NCBI RefSeq assembly: GCF_029968095.1
Contig: NZ_JASCIR010000002.1
Span: 372,001 to 436,000, forward strand
Length of the DNA stretch: 64,000 bases
Source: Streptomyces solicavernae
GTDB lineage: Bacteria > Actinomycetota > Actinomycetes > Streptomycetales > Streptomycetaceae
Reading direction: 5' to 3'
A program made the position numbers and the translations under genes. The notes below the pieces were generated by a model, which was given only the letters and a program-made list of their open reading frames with translations, ran no database searches and had not been told where the DNA came from. This document shows positions 9,655 through 16,965 of this stretch, in pieces; position 1 is the stretch's first letter, and each line of letters begins with the position of its first letter.

Positions 9655-9759
9655 TCGCGCAGTTCCCCGCGCCCCTGAAGGCGTGCGGCTGCGCCGCTGC
9701 CTTCCCCGATGAGGTGCCGCACGGAGTGCGCATCTCAAGGGGCGCGGGGAACTGCGCGA
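9655..9759. repeat. Perfect 22-bp inverted repeat flanking 61 bp
   Basis: Arms 9655-9676 and 9738-9759 are perfect reverse complements; each contains GCAGTTCCCCGCGCCCC or its complement. I recall this GC-rich arm (GGGGCGCGGGGAACTGCGCGA) as a dispersed palindromic element of Streptomyces genomes. The element fills most of the 250-bp gap between the thiolase and fadB genes and could form a stem with a 61-nt loop that attenuates or processes the operon mRNA. Confidence 0.9.
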
Positions 9760-9853
9760 GCAACCACGACGAGACCGGCAGCCGGCCATGAACCTCGGCC
9801 ACCCTCCCCAGTAGCCGCCCCGCACCCCCAACAGACCTCACGGAGACACAGCC

Positions 9854-12064
9854 ATGACCGAAAGCACCACCATCCGCTGGGAACAGGACGACACCGGCAT
9901 CGTCACCCTCGTCCTGGACGACCCGAACCAGTCCGCGAACACCATGAACCAGGCGTTCAAGGACTCCCTCGCGGCGACGGCCGACCGCCTGGAGGCCGAG
10001 AAGGACACCATTCGCGGCATCATCCTCACCTCCGCCAAGAAGACCTTCTTCGCCGGCGGCGACCTGCGCGACCTCATCCAGGTCACCCCCGAGACCGCCC
10101 ACCTCGCCTTCGAGGCCGGCCAGGGCATCAAGCGCGACCTGCGCCGCATCGAGACCCTCGGCAAGCCCGTCGTCGCGGCGATCAACGGCGCGGCCCTGGG
10201 CGGCGGTTACGAGATCGCCCTCGCCTGCCACCACCGTGTCGCCCTCGACTCCTCAAGCGCCAAGATCGGCCTGCCCGAGGCCACCCTCGGCCTGCTCCCC
10301 GGAGGCGGCGGCGTCGTCCGTACCGTGCGGCTCCTCGGCATCGCCGACGCCCTCCTGAAGGTGCTGCTCCAGGGCAACCAGTACAACCCGAAGCGCGCCC
10401 TCGACAACGGCCTGATCCACGAACTGGCCGCCGACCGGGACGAGTTGACCGCCAAGGCCCGCGCCTTCATCGACGCCAACCCGGAGTCCGCGCAGCCCTG
10501 GGACAAGCCCGGCTACAAGATCCCCGGCGGCACCCCGGCCAACCCGAAGTTCGCGGCGAACCTGCCCGCGTTCCCGGCCAACCTCAAGAAGCAGACCGGC
10601 GGCGCGAACTACCCTGCGCAGCGCAACATCCTCGCGGCGGCCGTCGAGGGCTCGCAGGTCGACTTCGAGACCGCCCTGACCATCGAGGCCCGCTACTTCA
10701 CCGAGCTGGCCGCCGGTCAGGTGTCGAAGAACATGATCCAGGCGTTCTTCTTCGACCTGCAGGCCGTCAACTCCGGCGCCAACCGCCCGAAGGGCATCGA
10801 GCCGAGGCCGGTGCGCAAGGCCGCCGTGCTCGGCGCGGGCATGATGGGCGCCGGGATCGCGTACTCGTGCGCGCTCGCCGGGATCGACGTCGTCCTCAAG
10901 GACGTGTCGCAGGAGTCCGCCGACCAGGGCAAGGACTACTCCGTCAAGCTCTGCGAGAAGGCGGTGAGCCGCGGCCGTACGACGCAGGAGAAGGCGGACG
11001 CGCTGCTCGCCCGGATCACCCCGACCGCCGACCCGCAGGACCTCGCGGGCTGTGACGCGGTGATCGAGGCGGTCTTCGAGGACCCGGCGCTCAAGCACAA
11101 GGTGTTCCAGGAGATCCAGCACATCGTGGAGCCGGACGCGCTGCTCTGCTCCAACACCTCCACCCTGCCGATCACCGTCCTCGCCGAAGGCGTCGAGCGG
11201 CAGGCGGACTTCATCGGGCTGCACTTCTTCTCGCCCGTCGACAAGATGCCGCTCGTCGAGATCATCAAGGGCGAGGGCACCGGCGACGAGGCCCTGGCCC
11301 GGGCCTTCGACCTGGTCCGGCAGATCAAGAAGACCCCGATCGTGGTGAACGACTCGCGCGGCTTCTTCACCTCGCGGGTCATCGGCCACTTCATGAACGA
11401 GGGCGTCGCGATGGTCGGCGAGGGCATCGAGCCCGCCTCCGTCGAGCAGGCCGCGGCCCAGGCGGGCTACCCGGCGAAGGTCCTCTCCCTCATGGACGAG
11501 CTGACCCTCACCCTGCCCCGCAAGATCCGCAACGAGACCCGCAAGGCCATCGAGGACGAGGGCGGCACCTGGCCCGAGCACCCGGCCGAGGCCGTCATCG
11601 ACCGCATGGTGGACGAGTTCGGCCGCCCGGGCCGCAGCGGCGGCGCGGGCTTCTACGAGTACGACGAGAACGGCAAGCGGGCGAAGCTCTGGCCGGGCCT
11701 GCGCGAGCATTTCGGGGGTTCCGGGGGTCGCCCCCCGGGCAAGCACAGCACGAGGGAGGGGTACGAGATCCCGTTCCGCGACATGCAGGAGCGGATGCTG
11801 TTCTCCGAAGCGCTCGACACGGTGCGCCTCGTCGAAGAGGGCGTCCTGACCTCCGTAGCGGACGCCAACATCGGCTCGATCTTCGGCATCGGCTTCCCGG
11901 GCTGGACCGGCGGCGTGCTGCAGTACATCAACGGCTACGAGGGCGGCCTGCCCGGATTCGTGGCCCGCGCACGGGAGTTGGCCGAGACGTACGGCGACCG
12001 CTTCCAGCCGCCCGCGCTGCTCGTGCAGAAGGCGGAGCAGGGCGAGAAGTTCAGCGACGGCTGA
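9854..12064 (+). CDS. fadB: FadB-type 3-hydroxyacyl-CoA dehydrogenase/enoyl-CoA hydratase
   Basis: A 736-aa multifunctional beta-oxidation enzyme. The N-terminal crotonase domain (about 1-200) shows FFAGGDLRDL and NGAALGGGYEIALACHHRV (oxyanion-hole region); a linker follows, then the NAD-binding GAGMMGAG at 327-334 and the dehydrogenase domain with LHFFSPVDKMPLVEII, with a C-terminal hydroxyacyl dehydrogenase repeat to the end. Residues about 621-633 ([13 protein letters not shown]) look like an in-frame insertion encoded by a GC-rich hairpin. The gene ends at a strong terminator and closes the acyl-CoA operon. Confidence 0.95.
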   Translation: MTESTTIRWEQDDTGIVTLVLDDPNQSANTMNQAFKDSLAATADRLEAEKDTIRGIILTSAKKTFFAGGDLRDLIQVTPETAHLAFEAGQGIKRDLRRIETLGKPVVAAINGAALGGGYEIALACHHRVALDSSSAKIGLPEATLGLLPGGGGVVRTVRLLGIADALLKVLLQGNQYNPKRALDNGLIHELAADRDELTAKARAFIDANPESAQPWDKPGYKIPGGTPANPKFAANLPAFPANLKKQTGGANYPAQRNILAAAVEGSQVDFETALTIEARYFTELAAGQVSKNMIQAFFFDLQAVNSGANRPKGIEPRPVRKAAVLGAGMMGAGIAYSCALAGIDVVLKDVSQESADQGKDYSVKLCEKAVSRGRTTQEKADALLARITPTADPQDLAGCDAVIEAVFEDPALKHKVFQEIQHIVEPDALLCSNTSTLPITVLAEGVERQADFIGLHFFSPVDKMPLVEIIKGEGTGDEALARAFDLVRQIKKTPIVVNDSRGFFTSRVIGHFMNEGVAMVGEGIEPASVEQAAAQAGYPAKVLSLMDELTLTLPRKIRNETRKAIEDEGGTWPEHPAEAVIDRMVDEFGRPGRSGGAGFYEYDENGKRAKLWPGLREHFGGSGGRPPGKHSTREGYEIPFRDMQERMLFSEALDTVRLVEEGVLTSVADANIGSIFGIGFPGWTGGVLQYINGYEGGLPGFVARARELAETYGDRFQPPALLVQKAEQGEKFSDG

Positions 12065-12082
12065 GCGACCCCGCCCGACCCT

Positions 12083-12123
12083 GACGGCCGCGCCCGGAGC
12101 CCCGTGCTCCGGGCGCGGCCGTC
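12083..12123 (+). terminator. Intrinsic terminator after fadB
   Basis: A perfect 17-bp stem (12083-12099 with 12107-12123) and a 7-nt loop, 19 bp after the fadB stop. There is no U-tract, as usual in Streptomyces. It separates the acyl-CoA operon from the lipoprotein gene. Confidence 0.88.
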
Positions 12124-12138
12124 GGACTGGTAGAACAG

Positions 12139-12217
12139 CTCGGTACCCGCAAGGGCCTCGGTACCCGCAAGGGCCTTGCGGAACAGAACAATGAGCCTTG
12201 CGGAACAGAACAATGAA
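12139..12217. repeat. Two consecutive tandem duplications upstream of the lipoprotein gene
   Basis: An 18-bp unit (CTCGGTACCCGCAAGGGC) is duplicated at 12139-12156 and 12157-12174. Directly after it a second, 22-bp unit containing TTGCGGAACAGAACAATGA is duplicated at 12174-12195 and 12196-12217. The array ends 24 bp before the start codon and overlaps the likely promoter region, so copy number could affect expression. Confidence 0.95.
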
Positions 12218-12241
12218 CGGAACAACGGGGGAGGAGCCGCG

Positions 12242-12964
12242 ATGAGGCTGAAGCCGGTCGCGATCACGGTCGTCGGGTTGTCCATGATGCTCTCGGCGTG
12301 CGGGGGTTCGGCCACCCGCGGGGGCGGCGACGAGCCCAAGCAGCCGGAGCAGAGCGCGAGTTCGTCCGCGCCGCCGGAGGCCGACCGGCACCTGGCACCC
12401 GCCGCGGTCGTGGTGCCCCTGCTCCCCGGCCATATGCCCGAACCGCTGAAGAAGCCCCGCAAGAACGAGCACTACGGCGACCTCCAGGGGACGAAGGGCA
12501 CCCTCCAGTGCCCCGCGAGCGAAGAACGCTGCGAGGGCGTCGTCACGGGCGCGATCGCCGAGTTCGGCACGGAGATGTTCGACGACGGCGGCGAGTACGC
12601 CAACTTCGAGGTGTGGGAGTACCGCACACCGGTCAGTGCGCAGGGCGGGTTCGACGCCTGGAAGGAGAAGCTGGGTGCCGAGGCCGAGGGGTTCCTGGTG
12701 ATGCCGGACGGCCGCTTCGGTGAGCAGCACTCCGCGACGGCCTCCGTCAAGGGCGGCAAGATGGGCGAGCGGACCCTCCTGGTCCGCCAGGCCAAGTACG
12801 TCGGCATCGTCCGCACGTACAGCCGCGCCGACATCGTCGACGACGGAAAGCCGGGCCCGACCGCGCTCGTCGAACTCGGCAAGATGCTCGTCGAGCGCAT
12901 GAACCAGGCCGAGCTGGAGCAGGGCCCGACCGCCTCGGCCGCCCATGTGAAGCTCCCCGGCTGA
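12242..12964 (+). CDS. Putative lipoprotein of unknown function
   Basis: A 240-aa exported protein. It starts at ATG 12242 behind GGGGGAGGAG, with a short signal peptide (MRLKPVAITVVGLSMMLSAC) and a lipobox LSAC with the modified Cys at residue 20. A Ser/Pro-rich linker (about 24-47) is followed by a globular domain of about 190 residues with a Cys pair (LQCPASEERC). No catalytic motif is recognised. A lipid-anchored cell-surface protein is the safe call. It is convergent with the MerR gene. Confidence 0.8.
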   Translation: MRLKPVAITVVGLSMMLSACGGSATRGGGDEPKQPEQSASSSAPPEADRHLAPAAVVVPLLPGHMPEPLKKPRKNEHYGDLQGTKGTLQCPASEERCEGVVTGAIAEFGTEMFDDGGEYANFEVWEYRTPVSAQGGFDAWKEKLGAEAEGFLVMPDGRFGEQHSATASVKGGKMGERTLLVRQAKYVGIVRTYSRADIVDDGKPGPTALVELGKMLVERMNQAELEQGPTASAAHVKLPG

Positions 12965-12974
12965 GCCTGAGCCT

Positions 12975-13002
12975 GGGCTCTGGGCTCTGGGCTCTGGGCT
13001 CT
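12975..13002. repeat. Tandem GGGCTCT repeat, four copies
   Basis: Four perfect copies of a 7-bp unit sit between the convergent lipoprotein and MerR genes. No hairpin terminator is apparent there. Confidence 0.9.
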
Positions 13003-13020
13003 GGGCCTGAGCTCTGGGCC

Positions 13021-13851
13021 TCACCCGCCCGCGTACCGCGCGCGCAGCTCCTCCTTGAGGGTCCTCTGGAACGCGGTGACCAGGGCCTGCACCACCATCG
13101 GCTGCATGTGTGCGGAGAGGGACTTCATCGCGGCCACCGCCTCCGGGTCCCGCTCGCGCTCGCTGTACGGGCCCCACACCTCGTCCTGGAACAGCCGCGT
13201 CAGCTCCTTCGCGGCCTCCCGGGAGTGCTGGAGCATCACCTCGCGCGCGGAGAGGATCGAGTCGAGGCCGATCGGCACGTCGAGCAGGCGCAGGCCGAGG
13301 TGGAGCACGCCCGGGTCGATCCGGAAGGTGTCCGCGTCGTCGGTGCGCTCCAGGACGTCCATCGCGGCGAGCCGGTCCACGTCGGCCTCGTCGAGGGCGC
13401 GGCCGGCGCGACGCTCCAGCTGCTCGTGGCTCATCTCGGCGGCGCTGTCGGGGATCCAGCTGGCGACCAGGGCGCGGTGGATCGCCAGGTCGTGCTCGCT
13501 CATGTCGGGCGGCAGCTGCTCCAGGTACCGCTCGATCGCGGCGAGGGTCAGGCCGTGGTGCTGGAGCTCCTCGATCAGGGCGAGCCGCGACAGATGGTCG
13601 GGCCCGTACCGCCCCACCCGGCGCGGCCCTATGGCCGGCGGGGGCAGCAGCCCGCGGGTGCTGTAGAAGCGGATGGTGCGCACGGTGACTCCGGCGCGGG
13701 CGGCCAGCTCGTCGACCGTGAGGGTCGGCGCCCCGGGGCCGGAGAGGGCCGGACCGACCTGGCCGTCCCGACCGTGCCGACCGTCCTGGCCGTGCCGACC
13801 GTCCTGGCCGTCCCGACCGTCCTGACCGGAGGAGTCCGCTTCGGTCGTCAT
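13021..13851 (-). CDS. MerR family transcriptional regulator
   Basis: A 276-aa regulator starting at ATG 13851 (GGAG 8 nt upstream). Residues about 43-110 form the MerR winged helix: LTVDELAARAGVTVRTIRFYSTRGLLPPP, then RRVGRYGPDHLSRLALIEEL. The long helical C-terminal region would be the dimerisation and sensing part; no metal-binding Cys cluster is seen, so an organic ligand or protein-level signal is more likely. The first 35 residues are a low-complexity GQDGRHG repeat from tandem 15-21 bp DNA repeats. Its promoter carries a dyad in a long spacer, consistent with MerR autoregulation. Confidence 0.9.
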   Translation of the reverse strand: MTTEADSSGQDGRDGQDGRHGQDGRHGRDGQVGPALSGPGAPTLTVDELAARAGVTVRTIRFYSTRGLLPPPAIGPRRVGRYGPDHLSRLALIEELQHHGLTLAAIERYLEQLPPDMSEHDLAIHRALVASWIPDSAAEMSHEQLERRAGRALDEADVDRLAAMDVLERTDDADTFRIDPGVLHLGLRLLDVPIGLDSILSAREVMLQHSREAAKELTRLFQDEVWGPYSERERDPEAVAAMKSLSAHMQPMVVQALVTAFQRTLKEELRARYAGG

Positions 13852-13873
13852 GGCTGCGCTCCATCTCGGGGTC

Positions 13874-13920
13874 GTGCGTGCTCGGGCGTGCGTGCTCGGT
13901 CGTGCGTGCTCGGTCGTGCA
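13874..13920. repeat. Short direct repeats in the merR leader
   Basis: GTGCGTGCTCGG recurs three times (from about 13875, 13889 and 13903, with small changes) between the MerR start codon and its promoter. It is part of the 344-bp divergent spacer between merR and the permease gene, in which no gene is seen. Confidence 0.75.
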
Positions 13921-13933
13921 GGGGTCCAGTGAG

Positions 13934-13963
13934 ACAGTATTGCTGTACCACCAGCGTTGTGAA
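13934..13963 (-). promoter_or_regulatory. Candidate merR promoter with dyad and 18-bp spacer
   Basis: Read leftward: TTCACA (13963-13958), 18 bp, TACTGT (13939-13934). The dyad ACAG-N5-CTGT (13934-13946) overlaps the -10. A long spacer with a dyad is typical of MerR-controlled promoters. The divergent permease gene 230 bp away could share the site. Confidence 0.5.
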
Positions 13964-14195
13964 AGTAGTGCGCAGCCGTCTTCGTACCGTCCGATCCAAG
14001 GCCCTACGAGCCGTGACAGAGCGATCGCAAGGACATGACCAGCATGTGAGATAAAACGCGATGTGATCCGCGTCACCGCATAATCCCGCGCCCGCGGGTG
14101 AAGGTGTCCCGTCGGTTCGTGTCGAGGTGGTCTCGTGTCGAGGTCAGGTGGGGGTACGGACCACGGCACATCCCCTGAAGAGAGCAGATCCACCC

Positions 14196-15668
14196 GTGAG
14201 CAAGGACGCCGTCACGACGGCCACGGCCGCATCCCGCACAGATGCCGCCCAGCCGCCTGCGGATGCGGGCGACGCCGGTTACAACAAGGACCTCAAGGCG
14301 CGCCACATCAACATGATCGCCATCGGTGGCGCGATCGGAACCGGCCTCTTCCTCGGTGCCGGAGGGCGCCTCAACTCGGCGGGACCGGGCCTCGCGCTCG
14401 CGTATCTCGCCTGCGGCATCATCGCCTTCTTCGTCGTTCGCGCCCTCGGCGAACTGGTCGTCTACCGGCCCTCGTCCGGTTCCTTCGTGTCGTACGCGCG
14501 CGAATTCCTCGGTGAGAAGGGCGCCTTCGTCGCCGGCTGGGCGTACTTCCTCAACTGGTCGACCACCGGCATCGCCGACATCACGGCGATCGCGCTCTAC
14601 ACGCACTACTGGAGCTTCTTCACCGACATCCCGCAGTGGGTGCTCGCCCTGATCGCGCTCGCGATCGTGCTGGTGGTGAACCTGATCTCGGTGAAGATCT
14701 TCGGCGAGATGGAGTTCTGGTTCTCCATCATCAAGGTCGCGGCGCTCGTCGGGTTCATGCTCATCGGCATCTTCCTGCTGGTCACGCAGCAGCCCGTCGG
14801 CGGCGAGACCCCCGGCCTGCACGTGATCACCGAGAACGGCGGCTGGTTCCCCGAGGGCCTCATGCCCGTCGTCATCGTGATGCAGGGCGTCGTCTTCTCG
14901 TACGCCTCCCTGGAGCTCGTCGGCGTCGCGGCGGGCGAGACCGCCGAGCCGCAGAAGGTCGTCCCGCGCGCGGTGAACTCGATCATGTGGCGCGTCGGCC
15001 TGTTCTACGTCGGCTCGGTCGTGCTGCTCGCGCTGCTGATGCCCGGCTCGATGTACTCGGGCGACGAGAGCCCCTTCGTCACCGTGCTCTCCAGCATCGG
15101 CGTGCCGGCGGCGGGCGACGTGATGAACCTGGTGGTCCTCACGGCCGCGATGTCGTCCCTCAACTCGGGCCTGTACTCCACCGGCCGCATCCTGCGCTCC
15201 ATGGCGATGGCCGGCTCGGCGCCCAAGTTCACCGGGAAGATGAACCGCTCCAAGGTGCCGTACGGCGGCATCCTGCTCACCTCCGCGGTGTGTGTGGCGG
15301 GCGTGGGCCTGAACTTCCTGATGCCGGAGAGGGCCTTCGAGATCGTCCTCAACGTCGCCTCGATCGGCATCATCGCGACCTGGGTCACGATCATGGTCTG
15401 CCACCTGGCGTTCGTCCGCCGTGCCAAGCAGGGCCTGCTCGAACGCCCGAAGTTCCGGCTCCCCGGCAGCCCGGTCACGGAGATCGTCACGATCGTCTTC
15501 CTGCTCTCCGTGCTCGTCCTGATGTGGCAGGACCCGGAGATCGGCCGCCGCACGCTGTACCTGATCCCGGTCATCGCCGCGGCGATGGTCATCGGCTGGT
15601 TCGGGGTCCGCAAGCGGGTCGCGAAGAAGGAGCTCGACAAGTCGTACGACGAGCTGGGCATCGAGTAA
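14196..15668 (+). CDS. ansP: Amino acid permease, L-asparagine permease type
   Basis: About 490 aa in the amino acid-polyamine-organocation (APC) superfamily, a 12-helix inner-membrane symporter. The N-terminal block HINMIAIGGAIGTGLFLGAG (helix 1 unwound region) and GELVVYRPSSGSFVSYAREFLGEKGAFVAGW (helix 3) are those of the AnsP/GabP/AroP group, and FGEMEFWFSIIKVAALV follows. A GTG start at 14196 is chosen because homologues begin shortly before the cytoplasmic tail. Substrate specificity within the group cannot be settled by eye; asparagine is the usual annotation for this close subgroup. It ends at a strong bidirectional terminator. Confidence 0.85.
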   Translation: MSKDAVTTATAASRTDAAQPPADAGDAGYNKDLKARHINMIAIGGAIGTGLFLGAGGRLNSAGPGLALAYLACGIIAFFVVRALGELVVYRPSSGSFVSYAREFLGEKGAFVAGWAYFLNWSTTGIADITAIALYTHYWSFFTDIPQWVLALIALAIVLVVNLISVKIFGEMEFWFSIIKVAALVGFMLIGIFLLVTQQPVGGETPGLHVITENGGWFPEGLMPVVIVMQGVVFSYASLELVGVAAGETAEPQKVVPRAVNSIMWRVGLFYVGSVVLLALLMPGSMYSGDESPFVTVLSSIGVPAAGDVMNLVVLTAAMSSLNSGLYSTGRILRSMAMAGSAPKFTGKMNRSKVPYGGILLTSAVCVAGVGLNFLMPERAFEIVLNVASIGIIATWVTIMVCHLAFVRRAKQGLLERPKFRLPGSPVTEIVTIVFLLSVLVLMWQDPEIGRRTLYLIPVIAAAMVIGWFGVRKRVAKKELDKSYDELGIE

Positions 15669-15699
15669 CGCCCGCCCGCACGGCCCCACACGGCCCCAC

Positions 15700-15740
15700 A
15701 CGGCGGCCCCGCCCGAGCACTCCTCGGGCGGGGCCGCCGT
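15700..15740. terminator. Bidirectional terminator between ansP and the sphingomyelinase gene
   Basis: A perfect 18-bp stem (15700-15717 with 15723-15740) and a 5-nt loop between two convergent genes. The symmetry lets it end both transcripts. Confidence 0.9.
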
Positions 15741-15754
15741 CGTGTGCGCGCCGC

Positions 15755-16756
15755 CTACTTCCCGGACGCGGTCACCGGGTAGTGGTCGGAGAGGTTCGTG
15801 TACGTGTACTCCTTGCCCCAGCTGGACACCGTCCAGGGCGCGCTCTGCTCCTTGACGACGTGGTTGGTCCAGCCTTCGGGGCGGGCGTGGCCGGTGCGGT
15901 GCAGGACGTAGTCGAGGTCCTCGCTCGGGGCGTCCGGGTAGCGGTCCTTGGCGATGGAGTTCTCCTCGGTGTCGAAGGAGTACGTGTGCCCGGTACGGGA
16001 CTCCGCGCCGTCCACGCCCGCGTCGCGGAGCATCGAGGCGTACTCGCCGCTGTGCGAGTCGACGTTGAGGTCGCCCGCGAGCAGGACCTGCTCGTCCGCG
16101 GGGATGTTCTTCGCGTCGAGGAAGGCGTCTATCTCCTTGAACTGGGCGCTGCGCATCTTCGCGGCCTCGCCCTCGCCGCAGCCCGGGTCGGTCGACTGGG
16201 CATGGGTGCCGACCACATGGACGTTCTGCCCGTTCACATTCAGCACCACATAGGCGAAGCCCTTGTTGGAGAACCAGTCGGCCCCGCAGGCGTCGCCGAA
16301 GACGTACTGCTCCTTGTGCAGGATCGGCCACTTGCTGAGCACCGTGACACCGCCGTCCTCCGGCGTGGTCGCCGAGTAGCTGCCGCCGGTCGCGTCCCAG
16401 CCGTCCTTGCTGCGGCCGACGACCGGCGTCTGGTGCGGGTAGGCGGTGGCGGCCTGCTGCTTCAGCGCGTCCGACGCGGAGTTGTCGAAGGCCTCCTGCA
16501 GCACGACCACGTCCTGGCCCTGGAAGAACGGCGCCTTGACGATCTCGGCCGCGCGGTGGTCCTGGCCCCAGTTCGGGTAGAGCGCCTTGCTGAACAGGAA
16601 CGCGTTGTACGTGAGGACCTTGAGGTTCTGCGCGGAGCTCTGCTCGACGCTCTGCTCGACGGGCGCGGCGGCGGCGGGCTGAGCCGCCAGCGCACCGCCC
16701 GCGAGCGCGAGCGCCAGGGCGGCGCCGCAGGCGCGACGGGCCGGGATGTGAGGCAT
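15755..16756 (-). CDS. Secreted sphingomyelinase C-like phosphodiesterase
   Basis: A 333-aa exported enzyme of the DNase I/endonuclease-exonuclease-phosphatase fold. A Sec signal with an AxA-type site (about residue 30) leads into LKVLTYNAFLF, then VVLQEAFDN (metal-binding Glu), VHVVGTHAQST (His), LLAGDLNVDSHS (Asp/Asn) and the C-terminal SDHYPV (catalytic Asp/His). Length and the DACGADWFSNKGFAYV block fit bacterial neutral sphingomyelinase C, a secreted Mg-dependent enzyme known from Streptomyces. A generic secreted phosphodiesterase is the alternative. ATG 16756 has AGGAG upstream. Confidence 0.85.
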   Translation of the reverse strand: MPHIPARRACGAALALALAGGALAAQPAAAAPVEQSVEQSSAQNLKVLTYNAFLFSKALYPNWGQDHRAAEIVKAPFFQGQDVVVLQEAFDNSASDALKQQAATAYPHQTPVVGRSKDGWDATGGSYSATTPEDGGVTVLSKWPILHKEQYVFGDACGADWFSNKGFAYVVLNVNGQNVHVVGTHAQSTDPGCGEGEAAKMRSAQFKEIDAFLDAKNIPADEQVLLAGDLNVDSHSGEYASMLRDAGVDGAESRTGHTYSFDTEENSIAKDRYPDAPSEDLDYVLHRTGHARPEGWTNHVVKEQSAPWTVSSWGKEYTYTNLSDHYPVTASGK

Positions 16757-16896
16757 GGGGGACTCCTGTGGTCTGTGGGGGTGAGGTTCGCGCCACATCC
16801 AACCAGGAGAAGTTACTTACAGGTAGCCCCGAGGTGACGGAATCTGTCCGGCTCCGGGCTCCGGGTGGCATACGTCCGGCTCCGGGTGGCATACGT

Positions 16897-16928
16897 CTGG
16901 GCGGCGCGCCCGAAAGCACGCCGCCCAG
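16897..16928 (-). terminator. Hairpin after the M1 peptidase gene
   Basis: A 10-bp stem (CTGGGCGGCG at 16897-16906 with 16919-16928) and a 12-nt loop, 38 bp past the M1 stop. The rest of the 209-bp gap upstream of the sphingomyelinase start holds two direct copies of CTCCGGGTGGCATACGT (about 16859-16875 and 16880-16896) and no gene. Confidence 0.7.
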
Positions 16929-16965
16929 CCGCGCGTTGGCACCTCAGCGGTACCTCAGTGACACC

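Noticed and set aside
6748..9831. 1027-codon open frame on the minus strand
   Set aside because: It lies wholly antisense to the racemase, acyl-CoA dehydrogenase and thiolase genes, has low-complexity composition and reflects GC-rich third positions.
10253..13999. 1248-codon minus-strand open frame
   Set aside because: It spans antisense to fadB, the lipoprotein and part of merR in another frame; no domain was recognised.
14073..16919. 948-codon minus-strand open frame
   Set aside because: Antisense to the permease gene and out of frame with the sphingomyelinase gene.
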